A DNA stretch of 64,000 bases from JACKFB01 sp041389525 (GTDB lineage Bacteria > Myxococcota_A > UBA9042 > PHBI01 > JACKFB01). The DNA lies in assembly GCA_041389525.1 (NCBI GenBank), contig JAWKRR010000007.1, positions 62,001-126,000 on the forward strand, in the 5' to 3' direction. Shown here one piece after another: positions 46,779-55,699 of the stretch. Position numbers and translations under genes: made by a program. How positions within the stretch are numbered: the first letter of the stretch is position 1; each line of letters opens with the position of its first letter. The notes below the pieces were generated by a model that was not told where the DNA came from, ran no database searches, and saw nothing but the letters and a program-made list of their open reading frames with translations.

Positions 46779-49112
46779 ATGTCCCCAGACAGTCCACTGA
46801 TCCGCGGACTCCGCGGCATGATCCCAGCGCGCTTCGTCGAGGCCGAGGCCGCGCGCCAGCTTGGGCGCATGCTGGCGATGTACGGCCTGGTCGGGATCGT
46901 GGCGGGGCTGGTGGCGGCCCTCTTTCAGTGGGGCGTGCTCGCCCTCGGTGACCTGCTGCTGCTGAGCACGACCGGCGTCAACCCCTCGGCCACAGGCTGG
47001 GACAGCGGCCCCGTCTCGGCCTCCCTCCCCGACGCCAGCCGCTTCTGGGTGCTGCTGATCCCGACCGTCGGCGCGCTGGTCGCCGGCCTCGTCAGCGCCC
47101 GCTTCGCCCCCGAGACCATGGGCAGCGGCACCGATCTGGTCATCGACGCCTACCACCGACAGAGCGGACGCCTCCGCCGGCGCGTGCCCTGGGTCAAGCT
47201 CATCTCGAGCACCGCGACCGTCGGCAGCGGCGGCTCCGCAGGCGTGGAGGGGCCCGTGGGCGCCATCGCCGCCGGTGTCGGCAGCTTCATCGGGCGCGTG
47301 CTGAACGTCGACGTCGCCGACCAGCGCCGCCTCTTGATGGCCGGCTTCGCCGCCGGCATCGGCGCCATCTTCCACACCCCCATGGGCGCCTCGATCCTCG
47401 CCGCCGAGGTGCTGTACCGCGACCTCGACATCGAGCACGAGGTCCTGGTCCCCGCCATCATCGCCTCGACCGTGGCCTACGGGATCTTCGGCGTCGTCGC
47501 TGGCTGGGAGCCGGTCTGGCTCATCCCGCCGGTCGACTTCGGCAGCGTCCTCGAGCTTGGCCCCTACCTCGTGCTCGCGTTCGCCGCGGCCTTCGGGGGC
47601 CGCCTCTTCATCCACATCAACCGCCAAGTCCACCAGCACCTTGGTGCCCGCCGTAGCGTCCCGCTGTGGCTGCGCCCGGCCATCGGCGGCGTCCTGGTCG
47701 GCGCCATCGGCCTCTTCGTCCCCCAGGCCCTTGGCGGCGGCTACGGCATCGCCCAGGCCGCCATCGACGGCAGCGCGCCCTTCTGGGTGCTGCTCTTTTT
47801 GGCGCTCACCAAGATGGTCAGCACGGCGTTCACCGCCGGGTCGGGCGGCTCGGGCGGCCTCTTCACGCCCTCGCTGGTCATCGGCGCGGCCATCGGCGGC
47901 GCGATCGGCCTCGCCACCAACCTCGTGTGGCCCAGCCTCAACGTGAACCCCGCCGCCTTCGCCATCGTCGGCATGGCCGGCTTCTTCTCCTCCGTCCTGA
48001 ACGCGCCGATCTCGACGGTGATCATGGTCAGCGAGATCTCGGGCAGCTACCGCCTGCTGGTCCCGACGCTCTGGGTGGCGATCATCGCGTGGTCGCTGGA
48101 CCGCCGGAACACGCTGTCGGACGCCCAGGTCGACTCGCGCCTGGAGGCCCCCGGCCACCTCGCGGACATGATGGACGCGGTGCTGCGGCGGATTCAGGTG
48201 CGCGACGCGCTGAACCTCGAGGGCCCAGCGACCGTCACGGTCCCGCCGTCCATGCACCTGCGCGAGCTTGTCGCCATCTTCGCGTCCAGCCAGCAGGCGG
48301 TCTTCCCGGTGGTCGAGGGCGAGCGCCTGCGCGGGGTCGTCGACGGCCGCCAGCTGCGCCGCACCCTGGGCGCGGTCGGCATCGATGACGTGCTGATCGC
48401 CAGGGATTTCCAGGCGAAGGCGCTGACGACGCAGCTGGGAGCCTCGCTCTATGACGCCGTCGTCGCCATGGCGGCCAGCGGCTACGACGACATCTTGGTG
48501 GTGGAGGACGACGACGCCACGCGGCTGGTCGGCATCCTGTCGCGTCGCGAGATCGTGAACGCCTACCACCGCCGGATGCTGGAGACGGCCCAGAGCGCCA
48601 GCCCTCCGGCGAGTGCCCGCTCATCGGAGACCGGCGGCTCGGCGGCGCCCGCGGCGACCAACCTGGTCGCGGCGCTGGAACGCGGCGGCCTGCTGGTCGG
48701 CATCGACGGGAAGGGCCGCACGGAGATCCTGCGGAAGATCGTCGCGCGGGCCGATCTGCCGGGCAACTGCGAGCGCAGCGCCCTGGTCGAGCGCCTGCTG
48801 GAGCGCGAGTCCCTCGGCAGCACCAACATCGGCGGCGGCATCGCCCTGCCCCACCCTGGCACCCACGCCCTCGGGGGGTTGGCCGAGCCGCGGGTCTTCA
48901 TCGCGCTGCTCAAGCGCCCGCGGCCGTGGGCTGAAGACGACAGCGAGCAGGTGGACACGGTCTGCATGCTGCTGGCGCCGGAGGGCGAGGTGCACCTGGC
49001 GCTGGTCGGGGCGCTGGCGCGGAGCCTGATGGATCCTGCGCTTCAGGCGCTGCTGCGGGGGCGCGCCTCGACGCCGGCGATCATGGCGCGCTTTCGAGAG
49101 CTCAACGGCTGA
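46779..49112 (+). CDS. ClC-type chloride channel/antiporter fused to CBS domains and a PTS EIIA domain
   Basis: 777 residues with GAGG before the ATG. Residues ~30-440 are a ClC transporter: GSGTD, then GSGGSAGVEGPVGAI with the gating Glu near residue 155, and GSGGSGGLFTPSLVIGAAIGG. Residues ~465-590 hold a CBS pair (VRDALNLEGPATVTVPPSMH, ILVVEDDDATRLVGILSRREIV). From ~640 a PTS EIIA type-2 domain follows with the phospho-accepting His in IGGGIALPHPGTHALG near residue 688. ClC with CBS is common; the added EIIA is not. It suggests regulation of anion flux by phosphotransfer from a nitrogen-type or sugar PTS. No HPr or EI gene is present in the window. The 3' end overlaps the convergent ceramidase gene by 11 bases. 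Confidence 0.9.
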   Translation: MSPDSPLIRGLRGMIPARFVEAEAARQLGRMLAMYGLVGIVAGLVAALFQWGVLALGDLLLLSTTGVNPSATGWDSGPVSASLPDASRFWVLLIPTVGALVAGLVSARFAPETMGSGTDLVIDAYHRQSGRLRRRVPWVKLISSTATVGSGGSAGVEGPVGAIAAGVGSFIGRVLNVDVADQRRLLMAGFAAGIGAIFHTPMGASILAAEVLYRDLDIEHEVLVPAIIASTVAYGIFGVVAGWEPVWLIPPVDFGSVLELGPYLVLAFAAAFGGRLFIHINRQVHQHLGARRSVPLWLRPAIGGVLVGAIGLFVPQALGGGYGIAQAAIDGSAPFWVLLFLALTKMVSTAFTAGSGGSGGLFTPSLVIGAAIGGAIGLATNLVWPSLNVNPAAFAIVGMAGFFSSVLNAPISTVIMVSEISGSYRLLVPTLWVAIIAWSLDRRNTLSDAQVDSRLEAPGHLADMMDAVLRRIQVRDALNLEGPATVTVPPSMHLRELVAIFASSQQAVFPVVEGERLRGVVDGRQLRRTLGAVGIDDVLIARDFQAKALTTQLGASLYDAVVAMAASGYDDILVVEDDDATRLVGILSRREIVNAYHRRMLETAQSASPPASARSSETGGSAAPAATNLVAALERGGLLVGIDGKGRTEILRKIVARADLPGNCERSALVERLLERESLGSTNIGGGIALPHPGTHALGGLAEPRVFIALLKRPRPWAEDDSEQVDTVCMLLAPEGEVHLALVGALARSLMDPALQALLRGRASTPAIMARFRELNG

Positions 49113-49884
49113 CGCGGGCGTAGGGGATGAATCCGGCGGCCAGCGCGATCTCGGGCTGGCGTCCCGTGATGTGCGCGCGGGCGAAGGCCAGCACCACGTA
49201 GAGCACGTAAATCCCGCTCGAGATCAGGACGTGCCACCAGGCGTGAAGCTGCGGGTTGGGGAGGCCGCCGGGCAGGTGGGAGACGAACTCGCAGGCGTGG
49301 GTGTCCACCATCCAGCCGCTGAGGGCGAGGACGTGCAGGGTCACGCCGACGCGGAAGGCGAGGCGGAAGCGGCGGTCGTGGATGCGGCGGTAGATCGGCA
49401 GGCCGAGGGAGAAGCAGAGGATCTCGGCGCCGGCGAAGCTCGTGATGAAGAGGGCGAAGCGAGCGTAGCCGTCGAGCAGCGCGTAGCCGGCGGTCACCAG
49501 GGCGGCCAGGCCGAAGAGGAGGGCTGGGAGCTTGGCGCCGTAGCGGCGCGTGGGGCCTTTCTCCAGGAGGATGAAGAGCACGATGAGGGCCGACCAGAGC
49601 ATGGGCAGCTCGTCGAGGGCCTGGCTCGAGGCCTTGAGGGTGCCGTGGAAGGCGATGCTGCCGGCGCCGATGATGGCGATGGAGACGAAGGCGAGGCGGA
49701 CGCGCAGCTCGAGGGTGGAGTGGAGCACCCAGCCGGCGAACCCGATGAGCAGCATGGGGAAGCAGCTCAGGGTGTTGAACCACTCGGCGACGTAGGCCGA
49801 GTAGACGTAGTTGGGCTCGCACCAGTCCACGGTGCTGGTGACCGCGCCCCAGAAGGCGTGCGGAGTGGGGTCGGCGACTGGCAT
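49102..49884 (-). CDS. alkaline ceramidase homologue (CREST superfamily)
   Basis: 260 residues with about seven membrane helices. The N-terminal motif DWCEPNYVYSAYVAEWFNT is very close to the DWCEENYxxSxYIAEFWNT of eukaryotic alkaline ceramidases. The other metal/catalytic residues also appear: Ser and His in GSIAFHGTLK (~78), a following Asp in ALDELPMLWS, and HAWWH near residue 218. Such enzymes cleave ceramide to sphingosine and fatty acid in membranes. Some Myxococcota make sphingolipids, so a lipid-remodelling role is plausible. No sphingolipid synthesis gene is adjacent. The ATG at 49884 is chosen because the longer open frame upstream is Pro/Arg-rich repeat sequence. Confidence 0.86.
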   Translation of the reverse strand: MPVADPTPHAFWGAVTSTVDWCEPNYVYSAYVAEWFNTLSCFPMLLIGFAGWVLHSTLELRVRLAFVSIAIIGAGSIAFHGTLKASSQALDELPMLWSALIVLFILLEKGPTRRYGAKLPALLFGLAALVTAGYALLDGYARFALFITSFAGAEILCFSLGLPIYRRIHDRRFRLAFRVGVTLHVLALSGWMVDTHACEFVSHLPGGLPNPQLHAWWHVLISSGIYVLYVVLAFARAHITGRQPEIALAAGFIPYARVSR

Positions 49885-50311
49885 GGGCGGGCTCGCGCAG
49901 GAGGAGGTGGGCGCAGGGTGGAAGCTCGGCGGCGGGGCGTCAACACGGGACTTTCCCGCGAGTTCACCGGGCGGGTGGCAGGCGACCGGGGGGCAGAGGT
50001 CGGGGGACGGGGGCCCGGGTCGGGGGACGGGGGCCCGGGTCGGGGGACGGGGCCCCGGGCGCGCGGTCGATTCCGGTGGGCGCGGGCGAGGGCGGCAGGC
50101 GGCGCGCAAACCGGCTGCGAGCGGGGGTTCCCGGAGGCGCGCGCCGGGCACGCGGCGGTCCGGTATCACCTGCGCGCGGTCGCAATGATTTCGGGGTTTG
50201 CTGGAGTCGCGCGACCACCGTTAGTATAGCGCGGCTCAAGACTCGCTGGCCGTTGATGACCTCTGCCCGTCGTGGGAATTGCGGATCCAAACGTTGGTCA
50301 CGCGTCGCAAC
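49885..50311. other. intergenic region between the ceramidase and lipoprotein genes
   Basis: About 430 bases of divergent promoter space with strong G-tract bias. It contains the 20-base tandem repeat at 50000-50059. A TAGTATA element near 50223 could be a -10 for the lipoprotein gene, but no -35 partner is clear. Confidence 0.5.
50000..50059 (+). repeat. three tandem copies of a 20-base G-rich unit
   Basis: The unit tcgggggacgggggcccggg occurs twice exactly (50000-50019, 50020-50039) and a third time with one base changed (50040-50059). The runs of five to six Gs on one strand could form G-quadruplexes. Confidence 0.85.
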
Positions 50312-50353
50312 ATGAATTCACCCGAAAACCACGACACACCAATCAGCACAGCC

Positions 50354-50388
50354 ATCGCTACGATGCTGCGATGCATCATCGTAGCGAT
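50354..50388 (+). promoter_or_regulatory. perfect 12-bp inverted repeat covering the likely start codon of the third giant lipoprotein
   Basis: atcgctacgatg (50354-50365) pairs exactly with catcgtagcgat (50377-50388) around an 11-base loop. The ATG at 50363, the best signal-peptide start, is the last triplet of the left arm. In mRNA the hairpin would hide this start. In DNA it would be a symmetric protein-binding site. Confidence 0.6.
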
Positions 50389-53300
50389 ATCGCTGCTCGG
50401 CGCCTGCGACGCGGGGCGAACGCCTGCGCCGGACATCAGCGATGTCAGCGACAGCGCCGAGGGCGAGATCAGCGTGCCTGGGGACGCCGACGCGGGCGTG
50501 GCCTCGGACGCTGACGCGACCCTCGACGCCGACGTGGGCGCGGACGCTGACGCGACGCCCGACGCAGACCCGGACGCGACGTCCGAGGTGGACGCGCCTC
50601 CCCTGTCGGACGCCGAGGTGGCCCCCGACGCCGTAGCCGACAGCGACGCCGACGCGACGCCGGACGCCGACGCGGGCGCGGACGCCGAGGTGGCCCCCGA
50701 CGCCTGCGCGCCCCAGTGCGCCGGGAAGAGCTGCGGCAGCGACGGGTGCGGCGGCTTCTGCGGCTCATGCAGCGGAGGCAAGACCTGCCACGACGGGCAG
50801 TGCATCCCGCCCGGCGTCCCCTGCTGCGCCGCCACGGACTGCTGCGCCGCGCGCCCCGACGGCGGCTGCTCCGACGCGCCGACCGAGGCCTGCGTCTGCG
50901 CCTTCGATCCTTTCTGCTGCAACGTCGAGTGGGACCAGACCTGCGCCGACGCGGCGGTCAACGCGTGCGCCACCGCGTGCGAGTGCGAGGCCGAGTGCGA
51001 CGGCAAGGCCTGCGGCCCCGACGGGTGCGGCGGGACGTGCGGCGCGTGCGCGGCCGGCGAGGCCTGCACCGTGGACAAGTGCATCGACGCGACGACGATC
51101 CCCGGAAACACCTGCGTCGCCCCCTTCGAGGTCGGCGCGCTGCCCGCGGTCTTGAGCGGCGACACCAGCGGCGCGACCAACGCGTTCGCCTTCTCGAACA
51201 GCGTCTGCCCCGGGCAGGCCTTCGGTCGTGGCGGGGCCTCCTCGGACCACGTGTGGCGCCTGCAGGTCGACAGCGAGGTGGTCGTGACCGCGACGCTGAG
51301 CGCGGCCTTCGACTCGGTGCTGTATGTGGCGGGGGACTGCGCGAACGTCGACGGAAGCTGCGTCGGCGCGCGCGACGTGTTCGCCGACGTCGAGACGGTC
51401 ACGTTCAAGGCCACGCCGGGTGTGGACCGCTTCATCTTCGTGGACGGCTGGAGCAACCTCGCCGACGTGTCAGGGTCCTACTCGCTGTCCGTGGACGTGG
51501 TGTGCACGCCGGACTGCGCGGGCAGCGTCCCGGGGACGACCAAAGCGTGCGGGGACGACGGCTGCGGCTTCACCTGCGGCGCGTGCAGCAACGGCGACCT
51601 CTGCAGCCCCAGCGGGACCTGCACGCCGGGGGAGACGCAGCTCGGAAACACCTGCGCGAACCCCTTTGTGGTCAGCGGGTTGCCGTACTCCGACGCCGAG
51701 CTGACGAGCAACGCGGCGAGCGCCTTGGACGTGCCGGCGGGCGCCTGCGGGTTCGACGCCGCCCACGGCGCGGTGGCGTCCGACCAGATCTACCGCCTCG
51801 ATCCCCCCGTCACGGGCTGGTATCCAGTGACCCTGCTCGCCACCTTCGACGCGGCGCTCTACGCGCTCACCGACTGCGCGAGCCCGGCGTCCAGCTGCAC
51901 GGGCGGCGGCTTGGCGCCCGCCGGCGCGAGCGTCGTCACCGAGATACGCGCCGAGGCGGGGGTTCCCACCTGGCTGGTCGTCGACGGCGCCGCCAACGAC
52001 GCCGCGGCGGTGGGCGACTACCAGATCGCGATCGGCGAGCCCTGCGTCCCCGCGTGTGGCGGAAAGACCTGCGGCCAAGACGGCTGCGGCCATGACTGCG
52101 GCACCTGTCAGCCCGCGGAGATCTGCACCGCGGGCAACTGTGTCCTGTGTGTCGTGGACTGCGCCGGCGCGGAGTGCGGCGATGACGGCTGCGGGGGCGT
52201 GTGCGGCACCTGCGCGCCCGGCGAGTCCTGCCACGAAGGGGACTGCGTACCGCCCGAGACCGTGCCCGGCGCCACCTGCGACAACGCCATCGTGGCGGAC
52301 TCCCTGCCCTTCGCGCTCTCCGCCAGCACCCTGAAGACCAGCGCCGACCTGAGCTCGGCGGGCTGCGCGGGGACGGTGCTCGGCGCGATGGGCTCGGCGT
52401 CCAGCGATCTCGTGGTCGCCTTCACGCCGCCGGTGGACGGTGTGTACGCCGTGCAGGCCGACGCCGACTTCGACGTGCAGCTCTACGCGCTGGCCGACTG
52501 CGGCGACCCGGCCGGCTCCTGCTTCGCCCACGACTGGACCGCGAACACGACCAGCGCGCAGCTCAACCTCTCGCTGCTCGCGGGCGTGACCGTCTTCATC
52601 ATCGTCGACGGCTACGACGACGTGGAGGACGAGTCGGGCACCATCGGCCTCACCATCGCGGCGCCCTGCCTGCCGACCTGCGAGGGCGCCCAGTGCGGCG
52701 CAGACGGTTGCGGCGGCGCGTGCGGGCAGTGCGGGCCCGGCACGCTCTGCCACGAGGCCGCCTGCGTCCCCGCGCTCGAGGTCCCCGGCAACAGCTGCGA
52801 GGCGCCGTACCTGATCAACGCGTTGCCCTACGAGACCACAGGCGACACCTCGCTGCTCTCGGGGGTGCTGGGCTTCGGCGACGGCGTGTGCCCCGGCGAG
52901 AACACGGCGCGGGGCGGCGGATCGAGCGAGGCGGTGTACCAGCTGGAGCTCACCAAGAGCGGCGTGGTCACCGTGCACTTGGACGCCAGCTTCGACTCGG
53001 TCCTCTACGTGGCCACGGACTGCGGAGACATCGACGGCTCGTGCGTCGCCGCCAGCGACGTGTACGCGGCGCCGGAGAAGCTGAAGTTCAAGGCCAAGGC
53101 GGGCACGCCCTACACGGTGGTCGTCGACGGCTGGAGCACCAGCTCCAACGTCTCAGGCGCCTACTCCCTGTCCTTCGAGCCCCTGTGCACCCCGAAGTGC
53201 TTCAACAAGCAGTGCGGCTCCGACGGCTGCGGGCTGAGCTGCGGCAGCTGCCCCGGCGACGACGTGTGCGGGTTCTCCGGAAACTGCATCGACGGCGGCT

Positions 53301-54097
53301 CCATCGAGGGCAACAGCTGCGCGAAGCCATTCAAGATCTTCAACGCGCCCTACTCGAAGACCGCCAACACCAGCTTCGCCGGGAACAGCTTCTCGGTCTC
53401 GGGCGCCGGGGTCTGCCCGGGCCTGGGGTCGGCGAAGGGCGGCGCGTCCCGTGACCACGCCTACCTCTTCTTCCCGCCCACGACCGGCGTCTACACCGCC
53501 ACGCTCTCGGCGGCCTTCGACAGCGTGCTCATCGTCGCCGACACCTGCGACATCGGCAGCTCGTGCATCGGCGGCGTCGATCTGTTGCCTGGGTCCCCTG
53601 AGACGGTCTCGTTCTTCGGCAAGAAGGGTCAGATCTACCTCATCGTGGTCGACGGCAGCGGCGGTCTCGCCGACATCTCCGGCGCCTACACGCTGTCCAT
53701 CGGCGCCCCGTGCGTCCCGGCCTGCGACGGGAAGTCCTGCGGCCCCGACGGCTGCGGCCTCACGTGCGGGAGCTGCTCGGCCGGCGAGGTCTGCGTCCAA
53801 GGCACCGGCGCCTGCGAGGTCTGCGTCCCCCAATGCGGCGGCCCGGACGCGCCCCACGAGTGCGGCCCGGACGGATGCGGCGGCCAGTGCGGGACGTGCG
53901 GCATGGACACGGGCTGCGTCGGCGGCCAGTGCAAACCGCTGAACTCCTGCCTCGGCGAGTGCGGCAACGCGGGCTTCGCCCCGGGCCCTGGCCCGCCGTG
54001 TCACTGCGACAGCTTCTGCTTCGGCTTCGGCGACTGCTGCCACGACATCTGCGAAGAGGGCGTGTGCATGAGCACGTTCCCGACGAACTGCCAGTAG
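50363..54097 (+). CDS. giant cysteine-rich lipoprotein with PPC-like modules and CG-x-DGCG repeats
   Basis: 1244 residues from the ATG at 50363, giving the signal MLRCIIVAISLLGAC with a lipobox; the in-frame ATG at 50312 is the alternative (1261 residues). An Asp/Ala-rich acidic linker is followed by nine Cys units (CGSDGCGGFCGSC and variants). These are interleaved with five beta modules of about 130 residues that resemble pre-peptidase C-terminal domains (GNTCVAPFEVGALP, SAAFDSVLYVAGDC, VDGWSNLADVSGSYSLSV). ACVCAFDPFCCNVEWDQTC near residue 180 matches a motif in the MopE-type giant. The C-terminus, CHCDSFCFGFGDCCHDIC, has the spacing of a somatomedin-B domain. A surface adhesion or protein-binding role is inferred. 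Confidence 0.84.
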   Translation: MLRCIIVAISLLGACDAGRTPAPDISDVSDSAEGEISVPGDADAGVASDADATLDADVGADADATPDADPDATSEVDAPPLSDAEVAPDAVADSDADATPDADAGADAEVAPDACAPQCAGKSCGSDGCGGFCGSCSGGKTCHDGQCIPPGVPCCAATDCCAARPDGGCSDAPTEACVCAFDPFCCNVEWDQTCADAAVNACATACECEAECDGKACGPDGCGGTCGACAAGEACTVDKCIDATTIPGNTCVAPFEVGALPAVLSGDTSGATNAFAFSNSVCPGQAFGRGGASSDHVWRLQVDSEVVVTATLSAAFDSVLYVAGDCANVDGSCVGARDVFADVETVTFKATPGVDRFIFVDGWSNLADVSGSYSLSVDVVCTPDCAGSVPGTTKACGDDGCGFTCGACSNGDLCSPSGTCTPGETQLGNTCANPFVVSGLPYSDAELTSNAASALDVPAGACGFDAAHGAVASDQIYRLDPPVTGWYPVTLLATFDAALYALTDCASPASSCTGGGLAPAGASVVTEIRAEAGVPTWLVVDGAANDAAAVGDYQIAIGEPCVPACGGKTCGQDGCGHDCGTCQPAEICTAGNCVLCVVDCAGAECGDDGCGGVCGTCAPGESCHEGDCVPPETVPGATCDNAIVADSLPFALSASTLKTSADLSSAGCAGTVLGAMGSASSDLVVAFTPPVDGVYAVQADADFDVQLYALADCGDPAGSCFAHDWTANTTSAQLNLSLLAGVTVFIIVDGYDDVEDESGTIGLTIAAPCLPTCEGAQCGADGCGGACGQCGPGTLCHEAACVPALEVPGNSCEAPYLINALPYETTGDTSLLSGVLGFGDGVCPGENTARGGGSSEAVYQLELTKSGVVTVHLDASFDSVLYVATDCGDIDGSCVAASDVYAAPEKLKFKAKAGTPYTVVVDGWSTSSNVSGAYSLSFEPLCTPKCFNKQCGSDGCGLSCGSCPGDDVCGFSGNCIDGGSIEGNSCAKPFKIFNAPYSKTANTSFAGNSFSVSGAGVCPGLGSAKGGASRDHAYLFFPPTTGVYTATLSAAFDSVLIVADTCDIGSSCIGGVDLLPGSPETVSFFGKKGQIYLIVVDGSGGLADISGAYTLSIGAPCVPACDGKSCGPDGCGLTCGSCSAGEVCVQGTGACEVCVPQCGGPDAPHECGPDGCGGQCGTCGMDTGCVGGQCKPLNSCLGECGNAGFAPGPGPPCHCDSFCFGFGDCCHDICEEGVCMSTFPTNCQ

Positions 54098-54102
54098 GGG
54101 CA

Positions 54103-54157
54103 GGGCAATCGCGCGCAAGGGTCTCGTGATTCGGAGGTTGGTCGAGCGCGATTGCCC
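54103..54157. repeat. 12-bp inverted repeat in the gap after the third giant lipoprotein
   Basis: gggcaatcgcgc (54103-54114) and gcgcgattgccc (54146-54157) are exact reverse complements separated by 31 bases, and gggcaatcgc recurs near 54256. A second arm pair gcggtcagc/gctgaccgc lies at about 54164 and 54246. There is no T tract, so it is not a typical terminator; a REP-like element or a binding site is possible. Confidence 0.55.
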
Positions 54158-54319
54158 GCTATCAGCGGTCAGCCGGTCGATGCAGTCCGGGCGCATCGTC
54201 CAGACCTCGAACGCGCTTGAGCGGCCGCGAGGCTGATGGCTGAAAGCTGACCGCGGGCAATCGCCGCGCGGAGCCCGCCGTGCCGCAGGGGACTTGCCGC
54301 GATCGCCCCGACCGACCGG

Positions 54320-55444
54320 CTACTCGGCGACGCTGCAGGCGCACTCGACGAAGCTCGACTTGTCGCTGGGGTCGCCGTAGCTGATCCACTCGACGCGGTC
54401 GCCGGTGAGGAGGGCTTGCTGGCCTGAGCCGGGGCCGGCGCCGCAGGTGGGGCCGTCGGCGCCGACGCGGCGGAGGGTGCGGACGGATCCGGAGGCGCAG
54501 CGGGTGCGGCGGTCGGCGCCGGTGATGACCCTGGAGGTCGGCGGGCGCGGGCGGGGCTGGCGCTCGGCGGCGGGTGCGCGGTCGGGCGCGGGCTTCGCGG
54601 CGACAGGTGGCGCCTGACGAATCGGCGCGGTTGGCGCGGCGGCGGCGGCGACGGGGGCGGCGGCGGCGGCGACGGGCGCGGGAGCCGGCGCGGCCACGGC
54701 GGCGACCGCGGGGGGAGCCGGCGCGACGGAGGGCGCCACCGCGGGTGCCGGCGCGGGAGCGGGCGCCGGCGCGGCGGCTGTGGGTGCGGGTCGGACGGTG
54801 TGGGCCGCGAGCTGGCCCACCTGCGCGTCGGCGTGGGCGGTCGTCACGAGCGAGGGCCGGAGCTCAGGCGCGGCCAACGCGGTGTCGACGGTGTCGCCCT
54901 CCTCCGCGTCGCCAGCCTCTCCGTCCTCGAGCTCCACGACAGCCGCGTCATCTCCGGGCGGATCGATCTCGGCCGAGGCGAGATCCGCCACGCCAGGGCG
55001 CCCCTCGCCCGCCGCGAGCCGGGCCTCGGTCTCCGCCAGCTCGACTCGAGCCCAGCGCTGCACGTCCGGATCGCCATCGAAGCCGTCGAGGAGGCGCAGC
55101 ACGGTCAGTCGCTCGCTGTCGGAGCGGCTGCGATCCATCGCCATCCCCACGTAGCCCAGGTGGAACGCCACGCGCTGCTTCTGCAGCTCGAGCTCGGCGG
55201 CCCGGCCGTGAGCCTGGACCTCCAGCTCGTGCTCGAGCGCCGCGGTGCGCTCGGCCAGCCACCACGCCTGCGCGGTGTAGCTGAGCTGCAAGAGCCCGCC
55301 CGTGACCAGCGCGACCAGCGCCAGCAAGCCCACCATGCCCGCCACGCCGGCCCGCGAATGCCACCACCGCGCCTGCGGACGCTCGCGTACGCCGGTCTGT
55401 GGATGGCGCGTCGGGCTGCCTTCGGGATGCGGATAGTAGGCCAT
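54320..55444 (-). CDS. single-pass membrane protein with an Ala/Pro-rich linker
   Basis: 374 residues from the ATG at 55444, with AGGAG seven bases upstream. A cytoplasmic N-terminus (MAYYPHPEGSPTRHPQTGVR) precedes one helix at residues ~33-57 (AGVAGMVGLLALVALVTGGL). Then comes a coiled-coil-like region (ERTAALEHELEVQAHGRAAE), an acidic stretch, a long Ala/Pro spacer (residues ~215-290) and a small C-terminal domain with four cysteines (RTRCASGSV, GPTCGAGPG, FVECACSVAE). The spacer would let the terminal domain reach across the periplasm, as in TonB-like proteins, but no TonB motif is present. Function unknown. Confidence 0.75.
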   Translation of the reverse strand: MAYYPHPEGSPTRHPQTGVRERPQARWWHSRAGVAGMVGLLALVALVTGGLLQLSYTAQAWWLAERTAALEHELEVQAHGRAAELELQKQRVAFHLGYVGMAMDRSRSDSERLTVLRLLDGFDGDPDVQRWARVELAETEARLAAGEGRPGVADLASAEIDPPGDDAAVVELEDGEAGDAEEGDTVDTALAAPELRPSLVTTAHADAQVGQLAAHTVRPAPTAAAPAPAPAPAPAVAPSVAPAPPAVAAVAAPAPAPVAAAAAPVAAAAAPTAPIRQAPPVAAKPAPDRAPAAERQPRPRPPTSRVITGADRRTRCASGSVRTLRRVGADGPTCGAGPGSGQQALLTGDRVEWISYGDPSDKSSFVECACSVAE

Positions 55445-55699
55445 GGCGCTCTCCTCTCGTTGGTGGGTTGAGCGGCTCACCCGCGATGAGCTGCTCGCAC
55501 CCGTCGGGCAGAATAGGGGCGCACCCGGTGCCGCGACAAAGAAACGGGTACTTAGCGAGTGTCGCCGCCCGCGGGCGAGCTGCCGACCCGTTCGCGTCGC
55601 CGGGCGCCGATCGCCGGTATGGGCCCATGTGTTCCGAGGTTGGGAGCGCGCCCGCTTCGTGATAGGTGACGTGCACGCTCGACCGCCGGGAACGTCCGT

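Noticed and set aside
44385..48569. A 1394-codon open frame on the minus strand extending far beyond the amidase
   Set aside because: Only the part below 45836 is the amidase. The rest is antisense to the PIG-L and ClC genes, which have clear motifs; it is Asp/Gly/Arg-rich shadow sequence produced by high GC.
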